From positions 4,526,001 to 4,590,000 of the forward strand of contig OZ245751.1 of assembly GCA_965227445.1 (NCBI GenBank): a DNA stretch of 64,000 nucleotides. Reading direction: 5' to 3'. The stretch comes from DT-110 sp030148525 (GTDB taxonomy: Bacteria > Bacteroidota > Bacteroidia > Chitinophagales > Saprospiraceae). The notes under the pieces were generated by a model. It saw nothing but the letters and a program-made list of their open reading frames with translations. It ran no database searches and was not told where the DNA came from. Of the stretch, positions 26,979-35,102 are shown in pieces; within the stretch, counting starts at the first letter, position 1; the number at the start of each line of letters is the position of its first letter. Position numbers and translations under genes: made by a program.

Positions 26979-27041
26979 AGATAGTAGATGCCAGACAATA
27001 GAACCTGTCTAGTATCTACTGTCTAAAATCTAGCATCTTTT
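26979..27041. repeat. phased heptamer inverted array
   Basis: Nine consecutive seven-base units, phase kept throughout: AGATAGT, AGATGCC, AGACAAT, AGAACCT, then the inverted series GTCTAGT, ATCTACT, GTCTAAA, ATCTAGC, ATCTTTT. The two halves are imperfect complements and could fold into one long hairpin between the permease and regulator genes. Confidence 0.85.
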
Positions 27042-27054
27042 ATATTTACACCGT

Positions 27055-28416
27055 ATGAACTACATCCTGGTAATCGACGATGATCTGGCCGTATGTGCTT
27101 CTCTGAAGCTGTTGCTAAAAAGGGGCGGATACCGGGTGGCTGCCATCCAGCGGCCCCAGGAGGTAGAGCGATCCGTGCGCGGGGAGGTGCCCGATCTCAT
27201 CCTGCTCGACATGAACTTCTCCATTGAGACCAGTGGTCAGCAAGGGCTGCGGCTATTGGAAAAACTTCGGGAGTGGGTCCCCGATACGCCCATTATTCTG
27301 ATGACCGCCTGGGCTACGGTACAGTTGGCGGTAAAAGGGATGAAAAAGGGCGCGCGCGATTTTATTGCCAAACCATGGGATAATAAAGAATTGCTGCGGA
27401 CCATAAAGACTATCCTGGTCTTAGATGAATCCGACCGACAGGAAGCCACACCAGGCAAGGCAGAAGGTTTTGATCACGTGATCGGGGAGGACCCCGCATT
27501 TCTGGAAACCCTGGCCATGGCCCGCCGCATTAGCCCAACCGATGCCAGTGTACTCGTGTTGGGCGAGAGTGGTACGGGCAAAGAAGTTTTGGCGGAAGCC
27601 ATACACTACAACTCACAACGCAATGAAGGCCCCTTTGTACGGGTAAATCTCGGAGGTATTTCCACCTCCCTGTTTGAAAGCGAACTGTTCGGGCATAAGA
27701 AGGGCGCCTTTACCGATGCCGTAGCCGATCGGGAAGGGCGATTTGCCAAAGCCCACGAAGGAACTATTTTCCTGGATGAGATCGGCGACCTGGCCCAGCA
27801 AAGTCAGGTGAAATTGCTACGGGTACTCCAGGAAAAAACCTTTGAGATGCTGGGTAGCAGCCAAACACAGCGGGTCGACGCCCGGGTTATCAGCGCTACC
27901 AATAAAGACCTGGATGCCATGGTTCAGGAAGGGACATTCCGGGAAGACCTCTACTACCGGATCAATCTGATTAAACTGACCCTGCCTCCGCTGCGGGATC
28001 GCCCTAATGACATCCCCTTGCTCGCCACTCACTTTATCAACACCCTAGGCGAAATGTACCAACGCAGCGATCTGCGACTTACCGAAGATGCCCGCAACTG
28101 GTTACGGCAACAGCGCTTCCCCGGGAATATCCGGGAATTGCGTAATTTGGTGGAACGCACTGTCTTGGTAAACCCTGAAGATGCCATTGAGGCCCGGCAT
28201 TTCGCACATAATTATCGCCCGTCAAAGACGCAGTCCTCTACCTCCGGATTCCCCAAAGTAGGGGAAGTCTCCCTGGAAGAAATGGAGATCCAGATGATCC
28301 GTCGGGCCATGGATTTTCATCGCGGTAATATTACCAAAGTATCCCAGGCCCTCGGGATTACCCGGTCGGCCCTGTACCGCAGACTCCAGAAATACGATAT
28401 CCCTTATGAGTCTTAA
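27055..28416 (+). CDS. NtrC-family sigma-54-dependent response regulator
   Basis: A 453-residue regulator. The receiver domain has the acidic pocket IDDD and phosphoacceptor Asp52 (LILLDMNF). The AAA+ domain has Walker A GESGTGKE, the sigma-54 contact loop as GAFTDA (usually GAFTGA) and Walker B GTIFLDEIGDL, then RFPGNIRELRNLVER. A Fis-type HTH closes the protein (GNITKVSQALGITRSALYRRL). The complete set argues for sigma-54 activation, and a sigma-54 promoter stands in front of the transport genes it follows. It overlaps the kinase gene by 11 bases. TATATTTA at 27041-27048 may be a promoter directly before the ATG. Confidence 0.93.
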   Translation: MNYILVIDDDLAVCASLKLLLKRGGYRVAAIQRPQEVERSVRGEVPDLILLDMNFSIETSGQQGLRLLEKLREWVPDTPIILMTAWATVQLAVKGMKKGARDFIAKPWDNKELLRTIKTILVLDESDRQEATPGKAEGFDHVIGEDPAFLETLAMARRISPTDASVLVLGESGTGKEVLAEAIHYNSQRNEGPFVRVNLGGISTSLFESELFGHKKGAFTDAVADREGRFAKAHEGTIFLDEIGDLAQQSQVKLLRVLQEKTFEMLGSSQTQRVDARVISATNKDLDAMVQEGTFREDLYYRINLIKLTLPPLRDRPNDIPLLATHFINTLGEMYQRSDLRLTEDARNWLRQQRFPGNIRELRNLVERTVLVNPEDAIEARHFAHNYRPSKTQSSTSGFPKVGEVSLEEMEIQMIRRAMDFHRGNITKVSQALGITRSALYRRLQKYDIPYES

Positions 28417-29713
28417 GTGGCGATATTTCCTGTTTATTGGTTTGATCCACGTGGTCATCGCCCTTTTATCTTACCAATTGCTGCGCGACCAAAAACTTTG
28501 GTTCATCGCGGCCGAAGTACTCATGCTGGGCTCCCTGATATTGTCGTACAGCCTGTACCGCTCCCTGATCAAACCACTGCAGTTCCTGAGTTCCGGCATT
28601 GATGCCATTGCCGATAAGGACTTCGCTATTCGTTTTCGGGATACCGGCTCCCGGGAAATGAACCGCCTCATCCACGTCTATAACGAAATGATGGATAACA
28701 TCAGGGATGAGCGGGCACAGGTAAAGGAACAACACTACTTTCTGGAGAAGCTAATCCATGCCTCCCCGGCCGGTATAATCCTACTCGACTACGATGATCA
28801 CATTACCGATATAAATCCCCAGGCGATGCAGATGCTGGAGTTGCAGCGTTCTGTCATCGGTGAAAAGCTGGCCTGTCAAAAACATCCGATCCTGGAGGAA
28901 ATCGCCACCTGGTCAGCCGGAAAATCCGGCGTAGTGCACGGCAAAGGACAGGAACAGTTTAAATGCGAAGTGTCCCATTTTGTACACCGCGGCTTTCGCC
29001 GAAAATTTATCCTTTTTCAGGAATTAAGCCGGGAGATCCTGGCTGCCGAAAAGCGGGCCTACGGCAAGGTGATACGCATGATGGCCCACGAAGTCAATAA
29101 TTCGATGGGGGCCATCAATTCCATACTGCAAAGCACCATTGATGCATATCCCGACCACGAGGACGACGATTTAGCCGACGATATCCGGCAATCCCTGCAG
29201 ATTGCTATGGACCGAAACAGACGATTGAATGGCTTCATGCAGAATTTCGCCAAGGTGGTGCGCTTGCCGGAGGCTTCTCTAAAACCAAGGTCCGTACAGC
29301 AATTATTGCGCAACGTACACCACCTCATGGCGCCCCTGGCCAGGACACAGGGTACCGACTTACAACTCCTGCTGCCCGTCGAGGATCGAACGCACCCCAT
29401 GGATGAAAAACTCATAGAACAGGCACTGGTCAACATGGTAAAAAACGCCCTGGAATCCTTAGAACAAGGAGGAGAGATCAGAATCCGGTTCGACAAACAA
29501 CCCTTCCAAATCGTTGTCGCCGATAATGGTCCCGGCATTGATCCCGCCGATCAGGCTAACCTCATGACCCCTTTCTTCAGTACCAAACCCGATGGCCAGG
29601 GTATTGGCTTGACCCTGATCCGCGAAATTGCCGATCAACACCAGGCATTTATGCAGCTGGAAACACTCCCCAACGGCTGGACCGAAGGCCGGTTGATCTT
29701 CCGGATCAAATAA
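28406..29713 (+). CDS. membrane sensor histidine kinase, partner of the NtrC-type regulator
   Basis: A 435-residue kinase: two membrane helices close to the N-terminus (YFLFIGLIHVVIALLSY and LWFIAAEVLMLGSLILSY) with almost no periplasmic loop, then HAMP-like and PAS-like segments (about 60-165), the phosphoacceptor H-box MMAHEVNNSMGAINS, the N-box MVKNALESL, the G1 box DNGPGI and the G2 box GQGIGLTL. The lack of an external sensor domain suggests it senses something in the membrane or cytoplasm. It overlaps the regulator gene by 11 bases. Confidence 0.92.
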   Translation: MSLKWRYFLFIGLIHVVIALLSYQLLRDQKLWFIAAEVLMLGSLILSYSLYRSLIKPLQFLSSGIDAIADKDFAIRFRDTGSREMNRLIHVYNEMMDNIRDERAQVKEQHYFLEKLIHASPAGIILLDYDDHITDINPQAMQMLELQRSVIGEKLACQKHPILEEIATWSAGKSGVVHGKGQEQFKCEVSHFVHRGFRRKFILFQELSREILAAEKRAYGKVIRMMAHEVNNSMGAINSILQSTIDAYPDHEDDDLADDIRQSLQIAMDRNRRLNGFMQNFAKVVRLPEASLKPRSVQQLLRNVHHLMAPLARTQGTDLQLLLPVEDRTHPMDEKLIEQALVNMVKNALESLEQGGEIRIRFDKQPFQIVVADNGPGIDPADQANLMTPFFSTKPDGQGIGLTLIREIADQHQAFMQLETLPNGWTEGRLIFRIK

Positions 29714-29753
29714 TCCAGCAAGTGGATGGGAAGTTTTTTATTTTCGTACCACC

Positions 29754-30488
29754 ATGCCCGAACTACCTCCAAAAGATCAACCACTCGAAGTGCAGGAGAC
29801 ACGCCAAGTGCACCGCCTGACCATGCGTCGGTGGTTTGTAGGCATGCTGGAGGCTTTTGAGATCGACCGGGGAGCCATCTACACCCTGCGCAGGCTATTT
29901 GTCAACCCGGGTGCCATGTTTTTGGATTACCTTGGAACGCGGCGGTACCACTACGTACCCAGTTTTCGGATGCTGGTGTTATCGACCGCTTTGATCCTGC
30001 TCATCTTCAATTACCTGGGCAGTTTTGATGAGTTTTTTGGAGGTGTGAAAGAGGGGGCCGATTCCCTGGACTCGGAATCCATCGATCAGTTCCAGCGCTT
30101 TTTCGTCAACTACTTCAACCTGTTGCTTTGGCTATACCTGCCTTTCGGAGCACTGTTCACCAAACTCTTTAATCGAAAGCAGGATTTTACATTTGCCGAG
30201 CATCTGGTATTGCAATCTTACCTGCTCTCTATAGCCAATTTACTGGGCGTTATTTTCCTGTTCAGCAGCATTATTAATTATACTCTACTACTCGTCCTGT
30301 ACATCATTCCGGTAGGGATTTACTACGCATACGCCTACAAAGAGGTATTTGCCAAAAGCTGGGGAAAATCCATACTGGAATCGACCATCGTCATGACCCT
30401 TTCTTATTTACTTTACTTCTTATTGGTTTCCGTCTTCATTGCCCTGACATTGATCGTGCTCAATTGGGGCAATCTATTAGGTAGTTAG
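29754..30488 (+). CDS. DUF3667-type membrane protein
   Basis: A 244-residue protein. An N-terminal amphipathic part with FEIDRGAIYTLRRLFVNPGAMFLDYL and GTRRYHYVPSFRMLVLSTALI corresponds to the DUF3667 core (..ll.Tl..L...Pg.fi.dYl.G.R..Yy.P). At least four further helices follow (LLLWLYLPFGALF, LLSIANLLGVIFLFSSII, LLLVLYIIPVGIYYAYAY, LSYLLYFLLVSVFIALTLI). The usual N-terminal zinc ribbon of the family is missing. Function unknown. TATTTTCG at 29739-29746, seven bases before the ATG, may be its promoter box. Confidence 0.7.
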   Translation: MPELPPKDQPLEVQETRQVHRLTMRRWFVGMLEAFEIDRGAIYTLRRLFVNPGAMFLDYLGTRRYHYVPSFRMLVLSTALILLIFNYLGSFDEFFGGVKEGADSLDSESIDQFQRFFVNYFNLLLWLYLPFGALFTKLFNRKQDFTFAEHLVLQSYLLSIANLLGVIFLFSSIINYTLLLVLYIIPVGIYYAYAYKEVFAKSWGKSILESTIVMTLSYLLYFLLVSVFIALTLIVLNWGNLLGS

Positions 30489-30524
30489 CCAACCTTTCTG
30501 GTAGTTTTTTACCATTTTCGGGGC

Positions 30525-31970
30525 ATGAAGACTGCCCAAATTGAAAAACGCCTCTCCGACCTGTTTGAGGAATGGTCGGGTGAAGAACCAGAACTCCTGC
30601 TTCCCCTCGCTCCCTCGGGGTCCGATCGCATCTATTACCGCCTGCAAAGTGCCAAACAATCCGCTATCGGAACCTATTCCCCTGATCCGCGGGAGCAAGC
30701 TGCTTTTCTGGCTTTCTCCCGGCACTTTCGTGCAAAAGACTTACCGGTGCCCGATATATACGCTGAGGGTGAAAAGGTGTACCTGCAGGAAGACCTCGGA
30801 TCCACGACCCTGTACTCCTACTTGCTCCAGAAAGGCGATTATTTTCCCGACTACCTGATCCGGATCTACCAGAAAGTGGTGGAGCAATTAGCCCGCCTGC
30901 AGATTACCGGAGGAGAAGGACTGGACTACAGCTATTGCTTCCCCAAACAGACCTTCGACAAGCAGTCGATGTTCTGGGACTTTAATTACTTCAAATACCA
31001 CTTTCTCTTGCCTTCCCGGGCGGGATACGACGAAGTAGCGCTCGATAAAGATTTCCATGCCCTGGCCGATTACCTGCTGGAGGAGGATGCTTCGCATTTC
31101 ATGTTCCGCGACTTCCAGACTCGCAATATTATGGTCAAGGAAGGCAAACCCTTCTTTATCGATTACCAGGGTGGCCGGCGGGGCGCCCTGCAATACGACC
31201 TCGCTTCTTTATTATACCAGGCGAAAGCCAATATCCCCGCCGATATCCGGCACGACCTGCTAAACCACTACCTCGACGTAGCCCAGGACCTTAAGTCGCT
31301 GGACCGGGAAGCCTTCGTACGCTATTATTATAGATTCGTCCTCATCCGCTGCATTCAGGTATTGGGAGCCTACGGTTTTCGGGGTCTGTACTACCGCAAA
31401 GAGCACTTCCTGAAAAGCATTCCCTTTGCATTGCGCAACATCAAATGGCTACAGGACCACACCGAACTGTTCGACCGACTACCCGAATTGAATAAGGCCC
31501 TCAATACCATTATCGAAGCCAAAACCTACGAGCCTTTTGATAAGATCAAAGGCTCCTCCAGCCTCCTGACGGTCACTATCCAGTCTTTCTCATACAAAAA
31601 GGATGGCATACCCGAGGACCAATCCGGTAACGGCGGCGGATTTGTGTTCGACTGCCGCTTCATTCATAATCCGGGACGGTACGAGCCCTACAAAAAGCTC
31701 ACCGGTCGCGACGAAAAGGTGATCAATTTTCTCCGTCGCCATACGACCATGGACGATTTCCTGAACAACATCTTCCGCATTGTCGACGAGGCGGTAGAAA
31801 ATTACATCGATCGCAGCTTCACCCACCTCATGGTCAACTTCGGTTGCACCGGCGGCCAACACCGATCGGTCTTCGCTGCCGATGCCCTCGCCAAACACCT
31901 GAAGGAAAAGTACGGCGTGCACATCGAGCTCAAACACATCGCCCAGGAACGGAAGGAGTGGAAGAATTGA
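30525..31970 (+). CDS. aminoglycoside-phosphotransferase-fold kinase fused to RapZ C-terminal domain
   Basis: A 481-residue two-domain protein. Residues about 1-330 have the APH/ChoK kinase fold: the catalytic loop is FMFRDFQTRNIMV and the metal-binding motif IDYQGGRRG; the closest known function is AmgK, which phosphorylates MurNAc/GlcNAc in cell-wall recycling. Residues about 345-481 match the C-terminal half of RapZ, with VNFGCTGGQHRSVFAADALA. The RapZ P-loop half is missing. In E. coli the RapZ C-terminal domain binds glucosamine-6-phosphate and small RNAs. The fusion suggests an amino-sugar kinase with a sensor domain. No MurU homologue is next to it. Confidence 0.82.
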   Translation: MKTAQIEKRLSDLFEEWSGEEPELLLPLAPSGSDRIYYRLQSAKQSAIGTYSPDPREQAAFLAFSRHFRAKDLPVPDIYAEGEKVYLQEDLGSTTLYSYLLQKGDYFPDYLIRIYQKVVEQLARLQITGGEGLDYSYCFPKQTFDKQSMFWDFNYFKYHFLLPSRAGYDEVALDKDFHALADYLLEEDASHFMFRDFQTRNIMVKEGKPFFIDYQGGRRGALQYDLASLLYQAKANIPADIRHDLLNHYLDVAQDLKSLDREAFVRYYYRFVLIRCIQVLGAYGFRGLYYRKEHFLKSIPFALRNIKWLQDHTELFDRLPELNKALNTIIEAKTYEPFDKIKGSSSLLTVTIQSFSYKKDGIPEDQSGNGGGFVFDCRFIHNPGRYEPYKKLTGRDEKVINFLRRHTTMDDFLNNIFRIVDEAVENYIDRSFTHLMVNFGCTGGQHRSVFAADALAKHLKEKYGVHIELKHIAQERKEWKN

Positions 31971-31972
31971 TC

Positions 31973-32070
31973 AGGTATGAGGTTTGAGGTTTGGGGTGTG
32001 AGGTGTGAGGTAACCTCTAACCTACCCTCACACCCCAAACCTCAAACCTCATACCTCATACCTCATACCT
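31973..32070. repeat. phased heptamer inverted array, 14 units
   Basis: Units of exactly seven bases: AGGTATG, AGGTTTG (twice), GGGTGTG, AGGTGTG, AGGTAAC, CTCTAAC, CTACCCT, CACACCC, CAAACCT (twice), CATACCT (three times). The second half is the complement of the first, so transcripts can form a stem of more than 30 pairs. It begins 3 bases after the APH-RapZ stop codon and could serve as its terminator. Confidence 0.92.
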
Positions 32071-32107
32071 GAAATGCCGTGTACTGTTTATAATGGGTAT
32101 AATGTTG

Positions 32108-32129
32108 GCGCGATCCAGAGGATCAGCGC
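32108..32129. other. hairpin with the same core as the minisatellite hairpin
   Basis: GCGCGATCC-AGA-GGATC-AGCGC: the GATCC-AGA-GGATC core is the reverse complement of the hairpin that opens each minisatellite unit at 19691-20490. It lies 16 bases past the stop of the minus-strand gene at 32145. Confidence 0.6.
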
Positions 32130-32144
32130 ACCTCCTCAAACCTG

Positions 32145-32747
32145 TTAAACAAGCACAGCCTGCATCAGATCACCAAAGTCTTTGGCTTCGTGAAATTGAT
32201 GATCGCGGTAGGTGGTCGCCCGGAATTTCAGGTTGTAGGGCAGATCATTGCGGAAAGTGAGTTCGATCATCACGTTGCCGTAGCGCTGGTGGAATTTGGG
32301 GTTTTCCACGTCGTATGCGCCGGTGCGGGGCTTGAGGTAATGGCGTTCTACCATCTCTACTTTTCCCTTTTTCTGATAGGAGCGGCGATCGGATACCTGG
32401 GTGCGGTACTCGAGGTTAAGTACTTTTTGTTTGAGGTAATCGAGGAAATGCGTGACATCGCGTTCACTGTAACGGGTCTTATAGAAGTGGATCACAAACC
32501 CTTTGGAAGAAGGTGTATCCAGGAAGTCAAGGGCTTCGTCGATGCTATCGGGAGCGACCCGAAAAACGGCGTACTGGTCACTCAACCAATCTTTCAGCCT
32601 TCGGCAGACGAGGGTTTCTTTCCATTGCTCTAAGTCAGCCTGTTCATCCTCGGTCCGGGTGATCACCTCGTGGACAAGCGGGCGATTTGGTGCACTTTCC
32701 TCGGCTTTATTGAAGAGGCCTTTAAAGAATTCCCATATATCTGCCAT
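32145..32747 (-). CDS. conserved hypothetical protein
   Basis: A 200-residue soluble protein starting at ATG 32747 (MADIWEFFKGLF), preferred over a start eight codons earlier. Residues 30-80 (EDEQADLEQWKETLVCRRLKDWL) are helical and charged; the second half is basic and aromatic (KVEMVERHYLKPRTG, KFHQRYGNVMIELTFRNDLPYNLKFRATTYRDHQF). No catalytic motif, signal peptide or membrane helix is seen and I do not recognise a family. The gene is alone on the minus strand between two plus-strand genes. Confidence 0.6.
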   Translation of the reverse strand: MADIWEFFKGLFNKAEESAPNRPLVHEVITRTEDEQADLEQWKETLVCRRLKDWLSDQYAVFRVAPDSIDEALDFLDTPSSKGFVIHFYKTRYSERDVTHFLDYLKQKVLNLEYRTQVSDRRSYQKKGKVEMVERHYLKPRTGAYDVENPKFHQRYGNVMIELTFRNDLPYNLKFRATTYRDHQFHEAKDFGDLMQAVLV

Positions 32748-32855
32748 AACTGCTCTTTTGCAACCAAACACATCACATATATATTAGTTCTTGGAAAGGC
32801 GTTTGGCCAGACCAACCTTTTTCCGGATTTTGCGGCCTAACTCATCCGGAAGTCC

Positions 32856-33632
32856 ATGCAACCCATTAGTGTCATCATTCCCACCTATAACGAGGCGCAC
32901 AACATCCGTGCCGTCCTGGAAAGCGTACACTGGGCCGATGAGATCCTGGTGGTAGATTCTTTCAGCGAAGACGATACCGTAACTATTGCCCGCGAATACA
33001 CCAATTTCATACTGCAACGCCCATACAAAAACTCTGCGGATCAGAAGAACTGGGCCATTCCACAGGTGACCCACGAATGGATACTCTTGGTCGATGCCGA
33101 TGAGCGGGTTACGCCCCAATTACGGGAAGAAATTCAGGAGTGGTTGGCTAAACCATCTATACCGTACGATGCATTCTGGATTAAGCGAACCAATCACTTT
33201 CTGGATAAACGTGTGCGATATAGCGGTTGGCAAGGTGATGCGGTCGTTCGATTCTTCAGGAAAACGTGCCGGTATGGTTCAAAGAATGTGCACGAAGAAA
33301 TCGACACTAAAGGAATAAGGGTGAATTGGTTGAAAAAACCATTATTACATTTCACCTTCCGGGATACAAATCATTTTCTGGAAAAGATGATGCGCTACGG
33401 GAAATGGTCGGCCAAAGATCACGCTCCGCGCACACCGAAGGTGACCCTCTACCATCTGTGGATAAAACCGGCTTTTCGGTTTTTCAAGCATTTTGTCTGG
33501 CAACTCGGTTTCCTCGACGGGCGCACCGGATTTACCGTGAGCTATATAATGGCCTGGGGGGTATTCCTGCGTTACCTGTATATTATGGATGAACGAAGTA
33601 AGTCCCCCGATAGCATAGATTCGGAGATTTGA
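32856..33632 (+). CDS. family 2 glycosyltransferase, WaaE/KdtX-like
   Basis: A 258-residue inverting glycosyltransferase. The start QPISVIIPTYNEAHNIRAVL and the nucleotide-metal DxD-type motif LLVDADERVTP are intact, with the adjacent RPYKNSADQKNWAIPQVTHEW. That combination and the length are typical of the lipopolysaccharide core glucosyltransferases of the WaaE branch. The tail has HHF/FFKHFVWQLGFLDGRTGF, and one helix near the end. It is probably active at the cytoplasmic face of the inner membrane. It sits 29 bases upstream of the epimerase gene; no functional link is evident. Confidence 0.86.
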   Translation: MQPISVIIPTYNEAHNIRAVLESVHWADEILVVDSFSEDDTVTIAREYTNFILQRPYKNSADQKNWAIPQVTHEWILLVDADERVTPQLREEIQEWLAKPSIPYDAFWIKRTNHFLDKRVRYSGWQGDAVVRFFRKTCRYGSKNVHEEIDTKGIRVNWLKKPLLHFTFRDTNHFLEKMMRYGKWSAKDHAPRTPKVTLYHLWIKPAFRFFKHFVWQLGFLDGRTGFTVSYIMAWGVFLRYLYIMDERSKSPDSIDSEI

Positions 33633-33661
33633 TCTCTTTTTCAACACAATAACCCAAACAC

Positions 33662-34066
33662 ATGATCCGACTCGAGCACATCGGCATTGCCGTGAAAAAC
33701 CTCAGTGATAGCAACGAATTATTCCGGCAGCTTTTTGGCGAAAGCCACTATAAAATAGAAGAAGTAGCCTCGGAACACGTCAGCACCTCCTTTTTCAAGA
33801 TCGGTGAATCCAAGGTGGAACTCCTGGAAGGTACCGATCCCGATAGCGCTATTTCCAAATTTATCGAAAAAAGGGGCGAAGGCATCCACCACATCGCCTT
33901 TGAGGTCGAGGATATCCAGGCCGAGATGAAGCGCCTCGAAGGAGAAGGGTTTCGACTCCTCAATGAGCAACCCAAACGCGGGGCGGACAATAAGCTGGTT
34001 TGCTTTCTGCATCCCAAAAGTGCGAACGGGGTTTTGGTGGAGTTATGTCAAACTATTCGTGACTAA
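33662..34066 (+). CDS. mce: methylmalonyl-CoA epimerase
   Basis: A 134-residue glyoxalase-fold enzyme that interconverts (S)- and (R)-methylmalonyl-CoA in propionate metabolism. The metal-ligand motifs are present: HIGIAVKNL at the N-terminus, GEGIHHIAFEVEDI in the middle and VLVELCQ at the C-terminus. Length is normal. The mutase it serves is probably the one at 43463-45601, 9 kb away on the other strand, so the pathway genes are dispersed. Confidence 0.93.
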   Translation: MIRLEHIGIAVKNLSDSNELFRQLFGESHYKIEEVASEHVSTSFFKIGESKVELLEGTDPDSAISKFIEKRGEGIHHIAFEVEDIQAEMKRLEGEGFRLLNEQPKRGADNKLVCFLHPKSANGVLVELCQTIRD

Positions 34067-34096
34067 AAGATACCAGACAGAAGACTCAACCCCCAC

Positions 34097-34138
34097 CTCC
34101 CCCCCCACCTCAAACCTCATACCTCAAACCTCATACCT
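34097..34138. repeat. heptamer array directly before the TSUP gene
   Basis: Seven-base units CCCACCT, CAAACCT, CATACCT, CAAACCT, CATACCT, preceded by a C run. Sequence is the same as one arm of the array at 31973-32070. It ends 3 bases before the start codon at 34142, so it occupies the place of the ribosome-binding site. Confidence 0.85.
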
Positions 34139-34141
34139 GAT

Positions 34142-34927
34142 ATGGAATGGTACCACTACGTAATTGCCATCGCGGGCAGTGCTGTTGCCGGGGCGATCAA
34201 CACCCTGGCAGGCAACGGATCGGCGATCACCCTGACTATCCTGACGGAGCTGTTGGGCCTGCCGGGAAATGTAGCCAACGGCACCAACCGCGTAGGGGTT
34301 TGGACGCAGTCGGTAGCAGGGGCCTATGCTTTTTACCGGAACGGGAAATTGCACGTACGACGCAGTGGCACCATCATTTTGTCGACAGTGATCGGAGCCC
34401 TGGCGGGCATTATCGTAGCGGTGTACGTGAGTAGTGAACAGTTCATGTTTGTGTTCCGCTTCTTGTTGGTAGCCATGTTTATTGTGATCCTGGTAAAGCC
34501 AAAGCGCTGGCTGCGCGAGACGGATGCCTCCAAAACGCTTAATCCCTGGATCAGTATTCCGCTCTTTCTGGTGCTGGGTTTTTACGGAGGCTTTATCCAG
34601 ATGGGAATGGGCGTCTTTTTCCTGGCCGCCATGGTACTTGGGGCCCGGTATAGCCTCATCGACAGTAATGCCGTGAAGATTGTCGTAGTGGCCATTTACA
34701 CCATCGCCGCCCTCGCTATCTTCCAATACCGGGGTTTGATCGACTGGCCGATCGGACTGTTGATGGCCGTCGGGCAAACGGCCGGTGGCTACTTTACCGC
34801 TCACTATGCCTCGAGCTACCCACAAGCCAATGTGTGGGCCCATCGTGTATTGGTTGCGGTAGTCATTTTAGCACTCGTTAAATTATTCGATATCCCTGCC
34901 TTTTTCGCCACCGTAGGAAACTTTTGA
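34142..34927 (+). CDS. TSUP-family (TauE/SafE) membrane permease
   Basis: A 261-residue protein with about seven or eight helices. The N-terminal motif AGSAVAGAINTLAGNGSAITLTIL and the repeat in the second half (LFLVLGFYGGFIQMGMGVFFLAAM) are the two inverted TSUP repeats (G...G..g.gGg). The family exports or imports sulfur compounds such as sulfite, sulfoacetate or thiosulfate; the substrate here is unknown. Directly upstream there is a heptamer repeat instead of an obvious Shine-Dalgarno sequence. A hairpin follows at 34963-34988. Confidence 0.87.
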   Translation: MEWYHYVIAIAGSAVAGAINTLAGNGSAITLTILTELLGLPGNVANGTNRVGVWTQSVAGAYAFYRNGKLHVRRSGTIILSTVIGALAGIIVAVYVSSEQFMFVFRFLLVAMFIVILVKPKRWLRETDASKTLNPWISIPLFLVLGFYGGFIQMGMGVFFLAAMVLGARYSLIDSNAVKIVVVAIYTIAALAIFQYRGLIDWPIGLLMAVGQTAGGYFTAHYASSYPQANVWAHRVLVAVVILALVKLFDIPAFFATVGNF

Positions 34928-34962
34928 CAATCTGGTCTTGTACTAGGGTTTTGCTTTTGCAA

Positions 34963-34988
34963 AAAAGCGCCTAGTTTTGCGCGCTTTT
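34963..34988. terminator. hairpin terminator between TSUP and MarC genes
   Basis: AAAAGCGC (34963-34970) and GCGCTTTT (34981-34988) around CTAGTTTTGC; flanking A and T runs let it act in both directions. Confidence 0.6.
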
Positions 34989-35102
34989 ATGGGAAATGAC
35001 CGCACGTAGCGGTCGACAACGTCACGGGGTATCCACGGGTCTAACAGGACCCGGGGGTATCCCGAACTTTTTTTCTAATACAAACAAACACAAAAATTGA
35101 CA

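Noticed and set aside
34142..34434. Alternative frame of 95 codons inside the TSUP gene
   Set aside because: Cys/Arg/His-rich shadow in the +2 frame of a gene with clear membrane helices.
35005..35064. GGTATCC...GGGTC-TAACAG-GACCC...GGTATCC structure before marC as a riboswitch
   Set aside because: Only one short stem and a direct repeat are present; no known aptamer pattern was recognised.
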